Positions 24,831-34,600 of a stretch of 37,381 nt of DNA are shown in pieces. Position numbers and translations under genes: made by a program. The DNA comes from an uncultured Roseovarius sp. (GTDB lineage Bacteria; Pseudomonadota; Alphaproteobacteria; Rhodobacterales; Rhodobacteraceae): the NCBI RefSeq assembly GCF_913057115.1, contig NZ_CAJXNN010000034.1:1-37381 (forward strand), read 5' to 3'. Below the pieces are notes generated by a model. The model saw only the letters and a list, made by a program, of their open reading frames with translations, was not told the origin of the DNA and ran no database searches. Position 1 is the stretch's first letter. Each line of letters starts with the position of its first letter.

Positions 24831-25073
24831 CTAGTCCGGTGCCTTGGTGGTCAGTGCCAGCGCGTGCAGGTCGCCCGAGGGGCCGTCCATCTTGCCTTTC
24901 AATGCGGCATAGACCGCCCGTTGTTGCTGTACCCGGTTCATGCCCTTGAACGAGGCGTCGATCACTTCGGCGGCGTAGTGGTTTCCGTCGCCTGCCAAAT
25001 CGGTGATCGTGATCTGGGCATTGGGAAACTCGGCGCGGATCAGGTCTTCGATTTCCTGAGCTTGGATGGGCAT
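24831..25073 (-). CDS. bolA: BolA-family protein
   Basis: 80-residue BolA family protein. Key features are the N-terminal helix (EIEDLIRAEFPNA), the DGNHYAAEVID strand, and the conserved FKGMNRVQQQRAVYAAL helix with the LHAL end motif. BolA proteins of this short type bind CGFS glutaredoxins through a shared 2Fe-2S cluster; the partner gene grxD is two genes downstream. A sigma70-like promoter is visible upstream. Which BolA subclass this is (BolA or IbaG-like) cannot be settled by eye. Confidence 0.92.
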   Translation of the reverse strand: MPIQAQEIEDLIRAEFPNAQITITDLAGDGNHYAAEVIDASFKGMNRVQQQRAVYAALKGKMDGPSGDLHALALTTKAPD

Positions 25074-25103
25074 GCGGGGTTTTCTCCTGTTGGTCTTGAC
25101 AAA

Positions 25104-25132
25104 GATGTAGACCCGCGCCGGGGGTCTTGCAA
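25104..25132 (-). promoter_or_regulatory. Predicted bolA-grxD promoter
   Basis: On the minus strand TTGCAA (25132-25127), 17-bp spacer, TACATC (25109-25104), about 30 bp before the bolA start. It lies in the 95-bp purL-bolA gap, suggesting the bolA group need not depend on purL transcription. Confidence 0.45.
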
Positions 25133-25168
25133 GGGATGGCGTGCTGGTCGAAGCCTGCGCATTGTATG

Positions 25169-27334
25169 TCAGGCGAAGGTTTCCCCGAAGCTGTTTCGGT
25201 AGATTGCGGAGAGTTCGGAGAGCGGTGCTTCGGAGGTGCCGAATTTGACCGTATCGCCAGTGAACTTGCCGACGCTTCGGATGGGCACACCGGCGCGACC
25301 GGCTTCGATCATCAGCGCCTCGGCCTGATCGAAGTTGCAGGCCACCAGATAGCGCGCCTGATCTTCGCCAAAGAGGGTGGGGGTGTCGTCGGCGTCAAGC
25401 TGCACACCTACGCCGGCGGCTTCGGCCATCTCGAAGGCCGCGAGGGCCAGCCCGCCATCGGAGAGGTCAGTGCAGGCCTTGATCAGCGCGTGATTGGCGC
25501 GGATGAAGTCGCCGTTGCGTTTCTCGGCGTCGAGGTCCACGGCGGGGGCATCGCCTTCGATGCGGTTGTAGACCTCGGCCAGAATGGCGGATTGGCCAAG
25601 GTGGCCGGTGGTTTCCCCGATCAGGATGGCGACATGGCCGTCGCGCACCTCGCCTGAAATGGCGTTGTCGGCGTGGTCAATGAGGCCCACGGCCCCGATG
25701 GTGGGGGTGGGCAGGATCGCCTGACCGTCGGTTTCATTGTAAAGCGAGACATTGCCCGACACGATCGGCATGTCGAGGGCCGAAACCGCCTGACCGATAC
25801 CTTTGATGGCGCCGACGAACTGGCCCATGATCTCGGGCTTTTCGGGGTTGCCGAAGTTCATGTTGTCGGTGGTGGCAAGGGGGCGTGCGCCCAAGGCGGT
25901 GAGGTTGCGGTAGGCTTCGGCCACCGCTTGCTTGCCGCCTTCGACTGGGTTGGCCTTGACGTAGCGCGGGGTCACATCCGAGGTGAAGGCCAGCAGTTTG
26001 TCGGTGCCATGCACGCGGATCACCCCCGCGCCAAGGCCGGGGCCGCGGGTGGTGTCGGCCATGACCATGGTGTCGTATTGTTCATAGACCCATTGGCGCG
26101 AGCAGTAGTTGGGTGAGCCAATGAGTGCCTTGAGACCGTCGATCGGATCGACGCCCGGCACGCTGTCGGTGTCCAGCGGCTCGGCGGCTTGCGGTTCGTT
26201 CCAGGGCCGGTCGTATTCCGGCGCGCTGCCCGAGAGGGTGGCGAGCGGCAGGTCTGCTTTGACCGCGTTGCCGTGCATGATGAGGAAGCGGTCTTCGGCG
26301 ATGGTTTCGCCAACGATGGCGAAATCCAGATCCCATTTTTCAAAGACCGCGCGCGCCTCGGCCTCTTTTTCGGGGCGCAGGACCATGAGCATGCGTTCTT
26401 GGCTTTCCGAGAGCATCATCTCGTAGGCGGTCATGTTTTCTTCACGCTGCGGGACTTGGTCAAGTTGCAGCTTGACGCCAAGGCCGCCCTTGTCGCCCAT
26501 TTCCACCGCCGAGCAGGTCAGGCCCGCCGCGCCCATATCCTGAATCGAGATCACCGCGCCGGTGGCCATCAGTTCCAGCGTGGCTTCCATCAGGCGCTTT
26601 TCGGTGAAAGGGTCGCCCACCTGCACGGTGGGGCGTTTTTCTTCGATGCTTTCATCGAATTCGGCCGAGGCCATGGTGGCCCCACCAACGCCATCGCGGC
26701 CTGTCTTGGCCCCGAGGTAAACCACCGGCATACCGACGCCGGAGGCGGCGGAGTAGAAAATCTTGTCGGCATCCGCGAGACCGGCGGCAAAGGCGTTCAC
26801 AAGGCAGTTGCCGTTATAGGCCGGGTCAAAGCGCACTTCGCCGCCGACGGTGGGAACGCCAAAACAATTGCCGTAACCGCCGATGCCTTCTACGACACCG
26901 TGCACGAGTTGCCGCGTTTTGGGGTGATCCACTTCACCGAAAGACAGCGAGTTCATAGCGGCGATGGGGCGTGCGCCCATTGTAAAGACATCACGCAGGA
27001 TGCCGCCCACGCCCGTTGCCGCCCCTTGGTAGGGTTCGATGTAGGAGGGGTGGTTGTGGCTTTCCATCTTGAAGATCACGGCCTGACCGTCGCCGATACC
27101 CACCACGCCGGCGTTTTCGCCGGGGCCGCAGATGACTTGCGGGCCTTCGGTGGGCAGGGTGCGCAGCCATTTCTTGGAGGATTTGTAGGAACAGTGCTCG
27201 TTCCACATGGCCGAGAAAATGCCCAGTTCGGTGAAGGAGGGCTCGCGGCCGATGATCTCGAGGATCATGTCGTATTCTTCGGGTTTGAGGCCATGGGCCT
27301 CGATCAGTTCGGGCGTGATTGCCGGGTCCTGCAT
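25169..27334 (-). CDS. purL: Phosphoribosylformylglycinamidine synthase subunit PurL
   Basis: Synthase subunit of the small (PurLQS) type, 721 residues, fourth step of purine synthesis, ATP-dependent amination of FGAR. N-terminal signature [14 protein letters not shown] (40-53) and the [20 protein letters not shown] motif (from about 91) with catalytic H93 are present; later PurM/PurL repeats include [17 protein letters not shown] and [10 protein letters not shown]. Start chosen at 27334 ([10 protein letters not shown]); the frame continues 108 bp upstream with no convincing start. purQ and purS are not in the window and must be elsewhere. Confidence 0.97.
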   Translation of the reverse strand: MQDPAITPELIEAHGLKPEEYDMILEIIGREPSFTELGIFSAMWNEHCSYKSSKKWLRTLPTEGPQVICGPGENAGVVGIGDGQAVIFKMESHNHPSYIEPYQGAATGVGGILRDVFTMGARPIAAMNSLSFGEVDHPKTRQLVHGVVEGIGGYGNCFGVPTVGGEVRFDPAYNGNCLVNAFAAGLADADKIFYSAASGVGMPVVYLGAKTGRDGVGGATMASAEFDESIEEKRPTVQVGDPFTEKRLMEATLELMATGAVISIQDMGAAGLTCSAVEMGDKGGLGVKLQLDQVPQREENMTAYEMMLSESQERMLMVLRPEKEAEARAVFEKWDLDFAIVGETIAEDRFLIMHGNAVKADLPLATLSGSAPEYDRPWNEPQAAEPLDTDSVPGVDPIDGLKALIGSPNYCSRQWVYEQYDTMVMADTTRGPGLGAGVIRVHGTDKLLAFTSDVTPRYVKANPVEGGKQAVAEAYRNLTALGARPLATTDNMNFGNPEKPEIMGQFVGAIKGIGQAVSALDMPIVSGNVSLYNETDGQAILPTPTIGAVGLIDHADNAISGEVRDGHVAILIGETTGHLGQSAILAEVYNRIEGDAPAVDLDAEKRNGDFIRANHALIKACTDLSDGGLALAAFEMAEAAGVGVQLDADDTPTLFGEDQARYLVACNFDQAEALMIEAGRAGVPIRSVGKFTGDTVKFGTSEAPLSELSAIYRNSFGETFA

Positions 27335-27423
27335 TTTGATGGATTCCCCCAAGGTGTCCGGTTGGCGCCTCTTTACGGCATGCAAGGGGCAGGGGGAAGG
27401 GGGTGAAACCTCTGCTGTTGATG

Positions 27424-27450
27424 CAAAACGACCCGGGCGCAAGGCCCGGG
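27424..27450 (-). terminator. Terminator after the small secreted-protein gene
   Basis: On the minus strand: stem CCCGGGC / GCCCGGG, 5-base loop, then TCGTTTTG. It is 27 bp downstream of the stop codon at 27478 and separates that gene from purL. Confidence 0.75.
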
Positions 27451-27477
27451 CCGCTTTTGGGAAGGCGATGCTAGGTG

Positions 27478-27999
27478 TTACCCTTCAATGCGATCTTGGA
27501 TGGCTTCACGCAGGGGTGCCAAATCTGCGGTGTGCTCAAGGCGAACGCCTTCATTGGCGACGCGCAGTGCATCGACGGGGAAGGCCACGACATCAACCGG
27601 GAGTTTCGCGTCAGCCGCCACATCGACGTAAACCAAGTGGCTGCCTTCGGCGTATTCTTCAGTCTTGAATGCCGTACCGATAGCGGCGTTGTCCGATGTC
27701 CAGATCTCGGCGTCTTCTTTCGCGACGGCCAAGATGTTCTCGGGGGATGTATCGGCGGCGCGCGACGTATCCGGCTTGTCCGATACGTCAGAACTGACTC
27801 CGGCGTCGTCGATATCCACCATGTCAATGTTCATGGCCGAGCGACCGTCCATGTCATACTCGACACCCATTTCGCTGAAAACACTCGTGCCAGCCGCGAT
27901 ATCGCCATGGTCACCCGACATGCCTTGGTCGTCGGCGAATGCGGCGACTGCAGTTGCACTGCTGATTGCGGTTGCCATTGCGAATTTGCGAAAGGTCAT
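27478..27999 (-). CDS. Small secreted protein of unknown function
   Basis: 173 residues with a signal peptide ([20 protein letters not shown], cleavage probably after FA). The mature protein is strongly acidic, with many Asp, Ser and Met residues in the first part (GDHGDIAAG to VSDKP) and a more ordered C-terminal half ([20 protein letters not shown]). No cysteines in the mature part. GGAGG lies at the right distance before the start at 27999 and a terminator follows. Not recognised; perhaps a PRC-barrel-like or stress protein, but I cannot support a name. Confidence 0.8.
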   Translation of the reverse strand: MTFRKFAMATAISSATAVAAFADDQGMSGDHGDIAAGTSVFSEMGVEYDMDGRSAMNIDMVDIDDAGVSSDVSDKPDTSRAADTSPENILAVAKEDAEIWTSDNAAIGTAFKTEEYAEGSHLVYVDVAADAKLPVDVVAFPVDALRVANEGVRLEHTADLAPLREAIQDRIEG

Positions 28000-28156
28000 A
28001 AATCCTCCGTTTCTGCAGGAAATGTTCCTGCGGGTTATTTCTAACGCACCGAATGCGCGTCTGAAGGGTCAACGCAGCGGGCGATGAGGTGTTCCAGACC
28101 CCGTCGAAAAAATTTTTGCGGTTGGCAGAACGCCGGTCCCGGCGACAGATGTAGGA

Positions 28157-28185
28157 TTGACGCGAAGCACGGCTTTGGATCACAT
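28157..28185 (+). promoter_or_regulatory. Predicted promoter of the lyase-peptidase pair
   Basis: TTGACG (28157-28162), 17-bp spacer, TCACAT (28180-28185), 25 bp before the start at 28211. The rest of the 211-bp divergent gap contains an A/T run and a small CGCCG-GTCC-CGGCG hairpin. Confidence 0.4.
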
Positions 28186-28210
28186 GCGCTGATACGAAAA
28201 AGGGGGGAGC

Positions 28211-29242
28211 ATGAAACAGCTATCCAATCGGTTTCGAGGCATTGGCATGCCCGCGGATGTTTTGATGGGCGCGCCATGGCCCAGTGTCGTCGCGGCGGCA
28301 CCCGAGAAATTGTTGGCGCAATGCCCGGCAGCGCGCGAGACCCCTTTGCTAGAGGTCGAGGGTTTTGGTGCACGCCTTTGGGTCAAGGACGAGCGCGGGC
28401 GCATGGGGCTTGGTAGCTTCAAGGCGCTTGGCGCGGCCTATGTGATCGCCCATGAGGCGGTGACCACGGGGGGCGAGGATTTTTCCAGCGCGCTTGACGG
28501 GCGTACCTATGTCACCGCCAGCGCGGGCAATCACGGCCTGTCGGTCGCTGCAGGAGCGCGGATTTTCGGGGCCAAGGCGGTGGTGTACTTGTCCGACACC
28601 GTACCGGAAGGCTTTGCCGCCCGGCTACGTGACAAAGGGGCCGAGGTGGTGCGCGCCGGGGCTGAATACGAGGCCAGCATGCAGGCGGCATTCGAGGCGG
28701 CGGAAGAAAATGGCTGGACGCTTCTATCGGACAGTTCGTGGGAGGGGTATTTCGACCTGCCGCATCGGTTGATGGAAGGGTATTTGGCCATGGCGGCCGA
28801 GGCGGCCCGGCAAATGCCCGAGCCGCCCACGCATATCCTGTTGCAGGCAGGCGTCGGGGGCTTGGCCGGGGCTTGTGCCGCTTGGTTCCGCGAGGTTTGG
28901 GGCGATGCGCCGCAGATCGTGGTGGTGGAACCCGAGGCCGCGCCGGCCTTGCATCATAGCATCGCCGAAGGTGGGCCGGTGGAAACCTCTGGGCCAGTGT
29001 CGAATATGGGGCGTTTGGACTGTAAAGCGCCGTCGCTGATTGCGTTGAAGGGATTGGCACGGGATGCTGACAGCTTTGCCTTGATCTCGGACGCCGAGGC
29101 CAGCGCGGTATTGCCGGATTTGGCGGCAAAGGGCTTGGCGACCAGTGAATCAGGCGCGGCGGGTGTGGCCGCGCTGCGGTTGATGGATTTGCCCAAGGAT
29201 GCGCGTGTCTTGTGCATACTGAGCGAAGAGGCGGATGCGTGA
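28211..29242 (+). CDS. PLP-dependent lyase, diaminopropionate ammonia-lyase-like
   Basis: 343-residue fold-type II PLP enzyme. K71 in LGSFKALGAAY is the expected Schiff-base lysine; SAGNHGLS (104-111) binds the cofactor ring and GVGGLAG (214-220) the phosphate. The motif order and sequence resemble diaminopropionate ammonia-lyase (DpaL), which makes pyruvate and ammonia, but it is about 50-60 residues shorter than the enzymes I recall. The GTG of the next gene overlaps its stop codon. Threonine dehydratase-like or another beta-elimination activity is possible. Preceded by a strong GGGGGG ribosome site. Confidence 0.8.
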   Translation: MKQLSNRFRGIGMPADVLMGAPWPSVVAAAPEKLLAQCPAARETPLLEVEGFGARLWVKDERGRMGLGSFKALGAAYVIAHEAVTTGGEDFSSALDGRTYVTASAGNHGLSVAAGARIFGAKAVVYLSDTVPEGFAARLRDKGAEVVRAGAEYEASMQAAFEAAEENGWTLLSDSSWEGYFDLPHRLMEGYLAMAAEAARQMPEPPTHILLQAGVGGLAGACAAWFREVWGDAPQIVVVEPEAAPALHHSIAEGGPVETSGPVSNMGRLDCKAPSLIALKGLARDADSFALISDAEASAVLPDLAAKGLATSESGAAGVAALRLMDLPKDARVLCILSEEADA

Positions 29243-30369
29243 CGCGCGGGTTTGCGGCGGAAGAGTTCCGCGCGCGTGTCGCCCGCGCGCAGGCGCGGAT
29301 GGACAAGGCGGGGCTTGGCGCTCTGTTGCTGACCACCGAGCCGGATGTGCGGTATTTTACCGGGTATCTCACGCGGTTTTGGGAAAGCCCGTGCCGCGCG
29401 TGGTATTTGGTTGTGCCGGTAAGTGGTGAGCCGATTGCGGTAATTCCGTCAATCGGGGCGGCCTTGATGGGTGAGACTTGGATTTCCGACATTCGCACAT
29501 GGCCCGCGCCCGACCCCGAGGATGATGGGGTAAGCCTTTTGGCCGAGGCTTTGGGCGAGGTGGGTGGCCCGGTGGGCCTGCCCAGCCATCAGGGTAAGGC
29601 CCTTCGGATGCCTTTGAATGATCTGGAGGCGGTGAAGGCGCAAAGCGGTTTGGCCTTTACCGACGATCGCGGGATCGTGGCGGGACTACGTGCGGTGAAA
29701 TCAGAGGCCGAGATTGCCAAGATCGCGCAGGCCTGCGCGATTGCCGGGCGGGCCTTTGACCGGGTGCATGAGATTGCAGCGCCCGGGGTGGTCCTGTCGC
29801 GTGTCTTTCGCGATTTTCAGCGGTTGCTGTTGGAGGAGGGGGCCGATTGGGTGCCCTATCTGGCCGGAGGGGCCGGGCCGGAGGGCTATGCGGATGTGAT
29901 CTCACCGGCAAGTGACGCACGCTTGGAGCGCGGCGATGTTCTTATGCTGGATACTGGGGCGGTTTGGGATGGATATTTCTGTGACTATGACCGGAATTTT
30001 GCCATTGGCGAGGCCAGTGAGGCGCAACGGGCGGCGCATGCCCGGTTGATCGAGGCGACGCAGGCGGGATTGGAGGCGGCGCGCCCCGGTGCGCGCGCCT
30101 GTGACGTCTGGCGCGCCATGGCCGATGTGGTGGGCGGCGGCGAGGAGGCCGGGCGTTTGGGCCATGGGTTGGGAATGCAACTGACCGAGGGGCTTTCGGT
30201 TTCAGCGAAGGATCAAACCGTGCTTGAGCCGGGCATGGTGATCACGCTGGAGCCGGGGGTGGAGCTGAGGCCCGGAAAGATCATGGTGCATGAAGAAGAC
30301 ATCGTGATTACCAGTAATGTTCCAAAGCCGCTCTCGCCATGGGCCGGGCTGGACTTGCCAGTGATTTGA
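29239..30369 (+). CDS. M24-family aminopeptidase/creatinase-like enzyme
   Basis: 376 residues with the two-domain creatinase/prolidase arrangement: N-terminal domain (1-150) and C-terminal pita-bread domain. Metal ligands expected for M24 peptidases are visible: D238 (LDTGA), D249 (CDYDRNF), H309 (LGHGLG), E338 (TLEPG) and E353 (HEED). Thus a metallopeptidase (Xaa-Pro type) or related hydrolase is more likely than metal-free creatinase. Start is a GTG at 29239 overlapping the TGA of the PLP lyase (GTGA), implying translational coupling. Together they may degrade an amino-acid derivative, which is inference. Confidence 0.82.
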   Translation: MTRGFAAEEFRARVARAQARMDKAGLGALLLTTEPDVRYFTGYLTRFWESPCRAWYLVVPVSGEPIAVIPSIGAALMGETWISDIRTWPAPDPEDDGVSLLAEALGEVGGPVGLPSHQGKALRMPLNDLEAVKAQSGLAFTDDRGIVAGLRAVKSEAEIAKIAQACAIAGRAFDRVHEIAAPGVVLSRVFRDFQRLLLEEGADWVPYLAGGAGPEGYADVISPASDARLERGDVLMLDTGAVWDGYFCDYDRNFAIGEASEAQRAAHARLIEATQAGLEAARPGARACDVWRAMADVVGGGEEAGRLGHGLGMQLTEGLSVSAKDQTVLEPGMVITLEPGVELRPGKIMVHEEDIVITSNVPKPLSPWAGLDLPVI

Positions 30370-30420
30370 GCCCTCTGCATATGAATTGGGCGGCCTGAAA
30401 ACGCCGACTGGTATCTGCGC

Positions 30421-30449
30421 AAAAAAAAGGCCGAGCACTAAGCTCGGCC
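30421..30449 (-). terminator. Terminator of lysR / candidate small RNA
   Basis: On the minus strand GGCCGAGC / GCTCGGCC with a 5-base loop, followed by eight T residues. A very strong intrinsic terminator. The plus strand has no T run after the stem, so it serves leftward transcripts only. Confidence 0.9.
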
Positions 30450-30494
30450 ATAGTCCAACAGGGAGGTATGATGATGACCTGATGTCATCGTCAT
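30421..30494 (-). ncRNA. Candidate 3'-end small RNA with anti-Shine-Dalgarno motif
   Basis: Within the lysR 3' region the minus strand reads: an 11-bp stem-loop (30494-30468, one G/T pair, loop of 5), an apparently single-stranded stretch containing ACCTCCC (30467-30461), then the terminator with a U8 tail. This layout, two hairpins flanking an anti-Shine-Dalgarno segment, is typical of Hfq-binding small RNAs. The 5' end is unknown; up to about 180 nt from the lysR stop could belong to it, and no clear promoter was found, so processing from the lysR mRNA is possible. About 230 bp here hold no other gene. Confidence 0.4.
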
Positions 30495-30603
30495 GGCTGG
30501 GAATTAGGCAGTTTGAGAGAGTCGATCAAGGGCCAAGATGCCGCAGTTGCAGCATGGCCGTTATGCGCCCAATGCATAGCCAAACCTGCATGTGATGAAT
30601 GGC

Positions 30604-31509
30604 TTAGCTAACTGCCTGTTCTTTCATCTTTTTCCGGTAGGCAAAAATCTCTTGCTGAACAAAGTCGCGGAAGGCGGCAATGCGTTTGGATTGGCGCAAT
30701 TCCTCGGGGTAGGCGAGGAAAACCGGCACTTCACTTGATTGAACATCTGGAATGACGCGGATCAGATCGGGGAAATCGCGCGCCAGGTAATCGGGAAGAA
30801 CACCGATTCCAAGGTTGTGCAGCACGCCTTGCAAGACGCCGAAATAGTTGTTTACCGTCAAAAGCGACGGCACGTCGTAGGTCATCAATTCGTTGACAAG
30901 GGTCGCGCCTGCGCCGACCTGGGCCGAGCGAGGGTTCTGGCAGATGAGCCGGTGTTCGTGGAGTTCTTCCGGACTGTTGGGTGTGCCATGCTGCTCAAGG
31001 TAGTCACGAGAGGCGAAGAGGCACATGTGCACGCTCATCAGCCTTTTGCGGATCAGGTCAGCTTGGCTGGGTTCTTTCATGCGGATGGCGACATCGGCCT
31101 CGCGCATCGGCAGGTCGAGCACCTTTTCCTCTAGCATCAGGTCGATTTTGAGGTCGGGGTATTGTTCGTAAAGCTGCGGCAGACGCGGCGCGAGCCACAG
31201 CGTGCCGAAGCCGATGGTCGTGGTGACCCGGAGCTCACCGAATACCTCCTCTTCGCTGTCGCGAATGCGTGCGGTGGCCGCATCAAGGCGTTTCATCATG
31301 GCGCGCGTCGCATCAAACAGAAGTTCGCCCTGTTCGGTGAGAATCAGCCCCCGCGCATGGCGGTGAAACAGGGTGGCATTGAGTGATTCTTCAAGCCCGC
31401 GCACCTGCCGTGAGACAGCCGATTGCGAAAGGTGAAGCTGATCACCGGCATGTGTTAAACTTCCGGCGTCGGCAACGGCGTGAAAGATTCTGAGCTTGTC
31501 CCAATCCAT
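30604..31509 (-). CDS. LysR-family transcriptional regulator
   Basis: 301 residues. The N-terminal helix-turn-helix is typical of LysR proteins (MDWDKLRIFHAVADAGSLTH, then LSQSAVSRQVRGLEESL), followed by the linker helix and a substrate-binding domain with RKRLMSVHMCLFAS and DYLEQHG. Start chosen at 31509, the usual LysR beginning; the open frame reaches 75 bp further. It is divergent from the indolepyruvate ferredoxin oxidoreductase gene, and a palindrome in the gap could be its operator, so control of that gene and of itself is likely. The effector is not known from sequence. Confidence 0.9.
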   Translation of the reverse strand: MDWDKLRIFHAVADAGSLTHAGDQLHLSQSAVSRQVRGLEESLNATLFHRHARGLILTEQGELLFDATRAMMKRLDAATARIRDSEEEVFGELRVTTTIGFGTLWLAPRLPQLYEQYPDLKIDLMLEEKVLDLPMREADVAIRMKEPSQADLIRKRLMSVHMCLFASRDYLEQHGTPNSPEELHEHRLICQNPRSAQVGAGATLVNELMTYDVPSLLTVNNYFGVLQGVLHNLGIGVLPDYLARDFPDLIRVIPDVQSSEVPVFLAYPEELRQSKRIAAFRDFVQQEIFAYRKKMKEQAVS

Positions 31510-31610
31510 AAAGGTAACTTTCGACTCATAATTCGGGTTGTCAGTGCAATAGCAGAAAAGTGGTTCCAATTCACAGGCTTGCAAGTGCGCTTTGTAAAAA
31601 ATGTGGTTGG

Positions 31611-31631
31611 TAGGTCACAATTTATGACCTA
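31611..31631. promoter_or_regulatory. Palindromic operator between lysR and the oxidoreductase gene
   Basis: TAGGTCA-N7-TGACCTA, a perfect 21-bp inverted repeat, 51 bp before the oxidoreductase start. A -10-like TATATT follows at 31641-31646, placing the palindrome over the -35 region. Candidate LysR-type binding site. Confidence 0.6.
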
Positions 31632-31681
31632 ATATTGCCCTATATTTAGACAAGGTGACACACGCCCAAGGGAGGCCCGGA

Positions 31682-34600
31682 ATGACCAAGCAGACCGTGA
31701 CGTTGAGTGACCGCTTCGATCTCGAAAAATCGCCTGTTCTTTTGAATGGCACGCAGGCGCTTGTGCGGCTGATGCTGACGCAGGCGGCGCGGGATCATGC
31801 TGCGGGGTTGAGCACGGCGGGTTATGTGACGGGGTATCGCGGCTCTCCCTTGGGGGCGGTCGATATGCAGATGAACCGCGCCGCCAAGCAATTGGCCGAG
31901 GCCAATGTGACCTTCAAGGAAGGGTTGAACGAGGATTTGGCAGCGACCGCGCTGTGGGGCTCTCAACAGGCCGAATTGCGGGGCGAAGGCAAGTATGACG
32001 GGGTTTTCGGCCTTTGGTATGGCAAGGGTCCGGGGGTGGACCGCTCGGGCGATGTGATGCGGCATGCCAATATGGCAGGCACCTCGGCGCATGGCGGGGT
32101 TTTGATGGCCATGGGTGATGACCACACCGGCGAATCCTCGACCGTGTTGCACCAAAGCGAATGGGCCATGGTGGATGCCTATATGCCTGTGGTCAGCCCG
32201 GCGGGTGTGCAGGAGATCATTGATTACGGCATATATGGCTATGCCCTCAGCCGTTTTTCGGGGCTTTGGGTGGGCTTGAAGACCATGAAAGACACGGTGG
32301 AGGCCACCGCTGTGGTGGATGGCCGCGTCGACCGGATGCAGATTGTCACGCCCGAGTTCGATATGCCCGAGGGCGGGTTGAACATCCGCCTTGGCGACAC
32401 GCCGCACGCGCAAGAAGCGCGAATGATTGATTACAAGCGTTTCGCGGCCGAGGCGTTTTCCCATGCCAACAAAATGGACAAGCGTGTTTGGGGCAAGCCG
32501 GGGGCCAAGATCGGGTTTGTTGCGGCTGGCAAGAACTGGCTTGATCTGGAACACGCGCTGACGCTGTTGGGAATTGATGAGCAGGAGGCTGAGCGGCTCG
32601 ACATTACCACCTACAAGGTCGGGCAGGTGTTCCCGCTGGATATGAAAGGCTTTCACGATTGGGCCGAGGGGTTGGACCTAATCGTCGTGGTAGAAGAAAA
32701 GCGCAAGCTGATCGAGGTGCAGATCAAAGAGGCGATTTTTGACGATCGCCGGGGCCGGCGGGTGTACGGCTGGCACAAGGGGGGTGGTGCGGGCTCCATG
32801 CATGGGCCGGAATTGTTCCCGACGCGGGGCGCGCTTGATCCGATTTGGATTGCCGAGAAGCTGGGTGAAATCCTGATTGAAGAGGGGCGCGGCACCGATG
32901 CGGTGAAGGCGGGGCTTTCCAGCTTGGCCGAGGCGCGGGCCGGGGACAATGCCGAGGAGATCGCGGCGCGCTTGCCCTATTTCTGTGCCGGGTGTCCGCA
33001 CAATAGCTCCACCAAGCTGCCCGAAGGGTCGCGCGCCTATGCCGGGATCGGTTGCCATTACATGGTGCAGTGGATGGACCGCGAGACCACCGGCTTTACC
33101 CATATGGGGGGCGAGGGGGCCAACTGGATCGGGGAGGCGCCGTTCTCCAAGCGGAAACATGTGTTCCAGAACTTGGGCGACGGCACCTATAACCACTCGG
33201 GCGTGCAGGCCATTCGTGCCGCGTTAGCGGCGGGCACGGCCATCACCTACAAAATCCTTTACAACGATGCCGTGGCGATGACGGGCGGGCAGCCCAATGA
33301 TGGGGGCCTGAGCGCGCCGCAGATCGTGGCGGAACTGCGTGCCATGGGCGTGCAAGAGGTGGTGGTCGTCTATGACGAGAAGGAAGATGTCGACCTGAAC
33401 GCCTTTCCCAAGGGCGTTGAAATACATGAGCGCGCCGAGTTGATGGCGGTACAAGAGCGTCTGGCCGAGGTCGAGGGGGTGTCGGCCATCGTCTATATCC
33501 AGACCTGCGCCGCCGAAAAGCGCCGTCGCCGCAAGCGTGGCACCTTCCCGGACCCTGACAAGCGGGTGTTCATCAATACCGATGTTTGCGAGGGCTGCGG
33601 CGACTGTGGGGTGCAATCGAATTGCGTGGCGATCAGTCCGGTGGAAACCGAATTGGGCCGCAAGCGTGAGATTGATCAATCGGCCTGCAACAAGGATTTC
33701 AGTTGTCTGAAGGGGTTTTGCCCCAGTTTCGTGACGCTTGAGGGGGCGGAACTGCGCAAGGAGGAAACCGCAAGCCTTGAGCTGCCCGAGATGCCGGAAC
33801 CCAAGTTGCCCGCGATTGACGGCACCCATAACGTGGTGATCACCGGGGTCGGTGGCACGGGTGTTGTGACCATCGGTGCCGTGCTGGCCCAAGCCGCGCA
33901 GATTGACGGCATGGGCGCAGGCATGATGGAAATGGCCGGTTTGGCCCAGAAAGGCGGTGCGGTGCATATCCATTGCCGCCTTGCCAGTTCACCTGATGAT
34001 ATCAGTGCGATCCGCGTGGCCACCGGTGAGTGTGACGCGCTGATCGGGGGTGATCTGGTGGTCAGCGCCGGGGCCAAGACGATTGGTCTGATGAAAGAGG
34101 GCCGGACCGGGGCCGTGGTGAACAGTCATGAGATCGTGACCGGCGATTTCACCCGCGACCCGGAGTTTCATCTGCCTGCCGACCGCCTGAGCCTTGCGCT
34201 TGAGGCGCGGTTGAAAGAAGGTCTGCAATTGGTCGATGCCTCGGAATTGGCTCGGGTAACCATGGGTGACTCGATCTTCTCGAACATGATGATCTTTGGC
34301 GCGGCGTGGCAGCGCGGGTTGATCCCGGTCAGCTATGAGGCGATCAAACAGGCCATAGAGTTGAACGGGGCCGCCGTGCAACGCAACCTGCGCGCTTTTG
34401 AGATTGGACGTTGGGCGGCTTTTGCGCCGGATGAGGCCGAGAGGCTGCTGGTGCCGAATGTGGTCGAAAAACCTAAGAGCCTAGAGGATAAGATTGCTTT
34501 CCGGGCCGATCATCTGGTGGCCTATCAAGGCAAGGGATTGGCGAAACGCTATCGTAAACTTGTTGATGGCATCGAGGATGGCGAACTTCGCGCGGCGGTG

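Noticed and set aside
26189..27406. 405-codon plus-strand open frame opposite purL
   Set aside because: Shadow of purL; Gly/His/Phe-rich with no motifs.
30461..30480. Plus-strand ribosome site followed by a four-codon leader (ATG ATG ATG ACC TGA)
   Set aside because: No downstream plus-strand gene follows, and the strong terminator nearby works on the minus strand; the GGGAGGT is better explained as the complement of an anti-Shine-Dalgarno motif.
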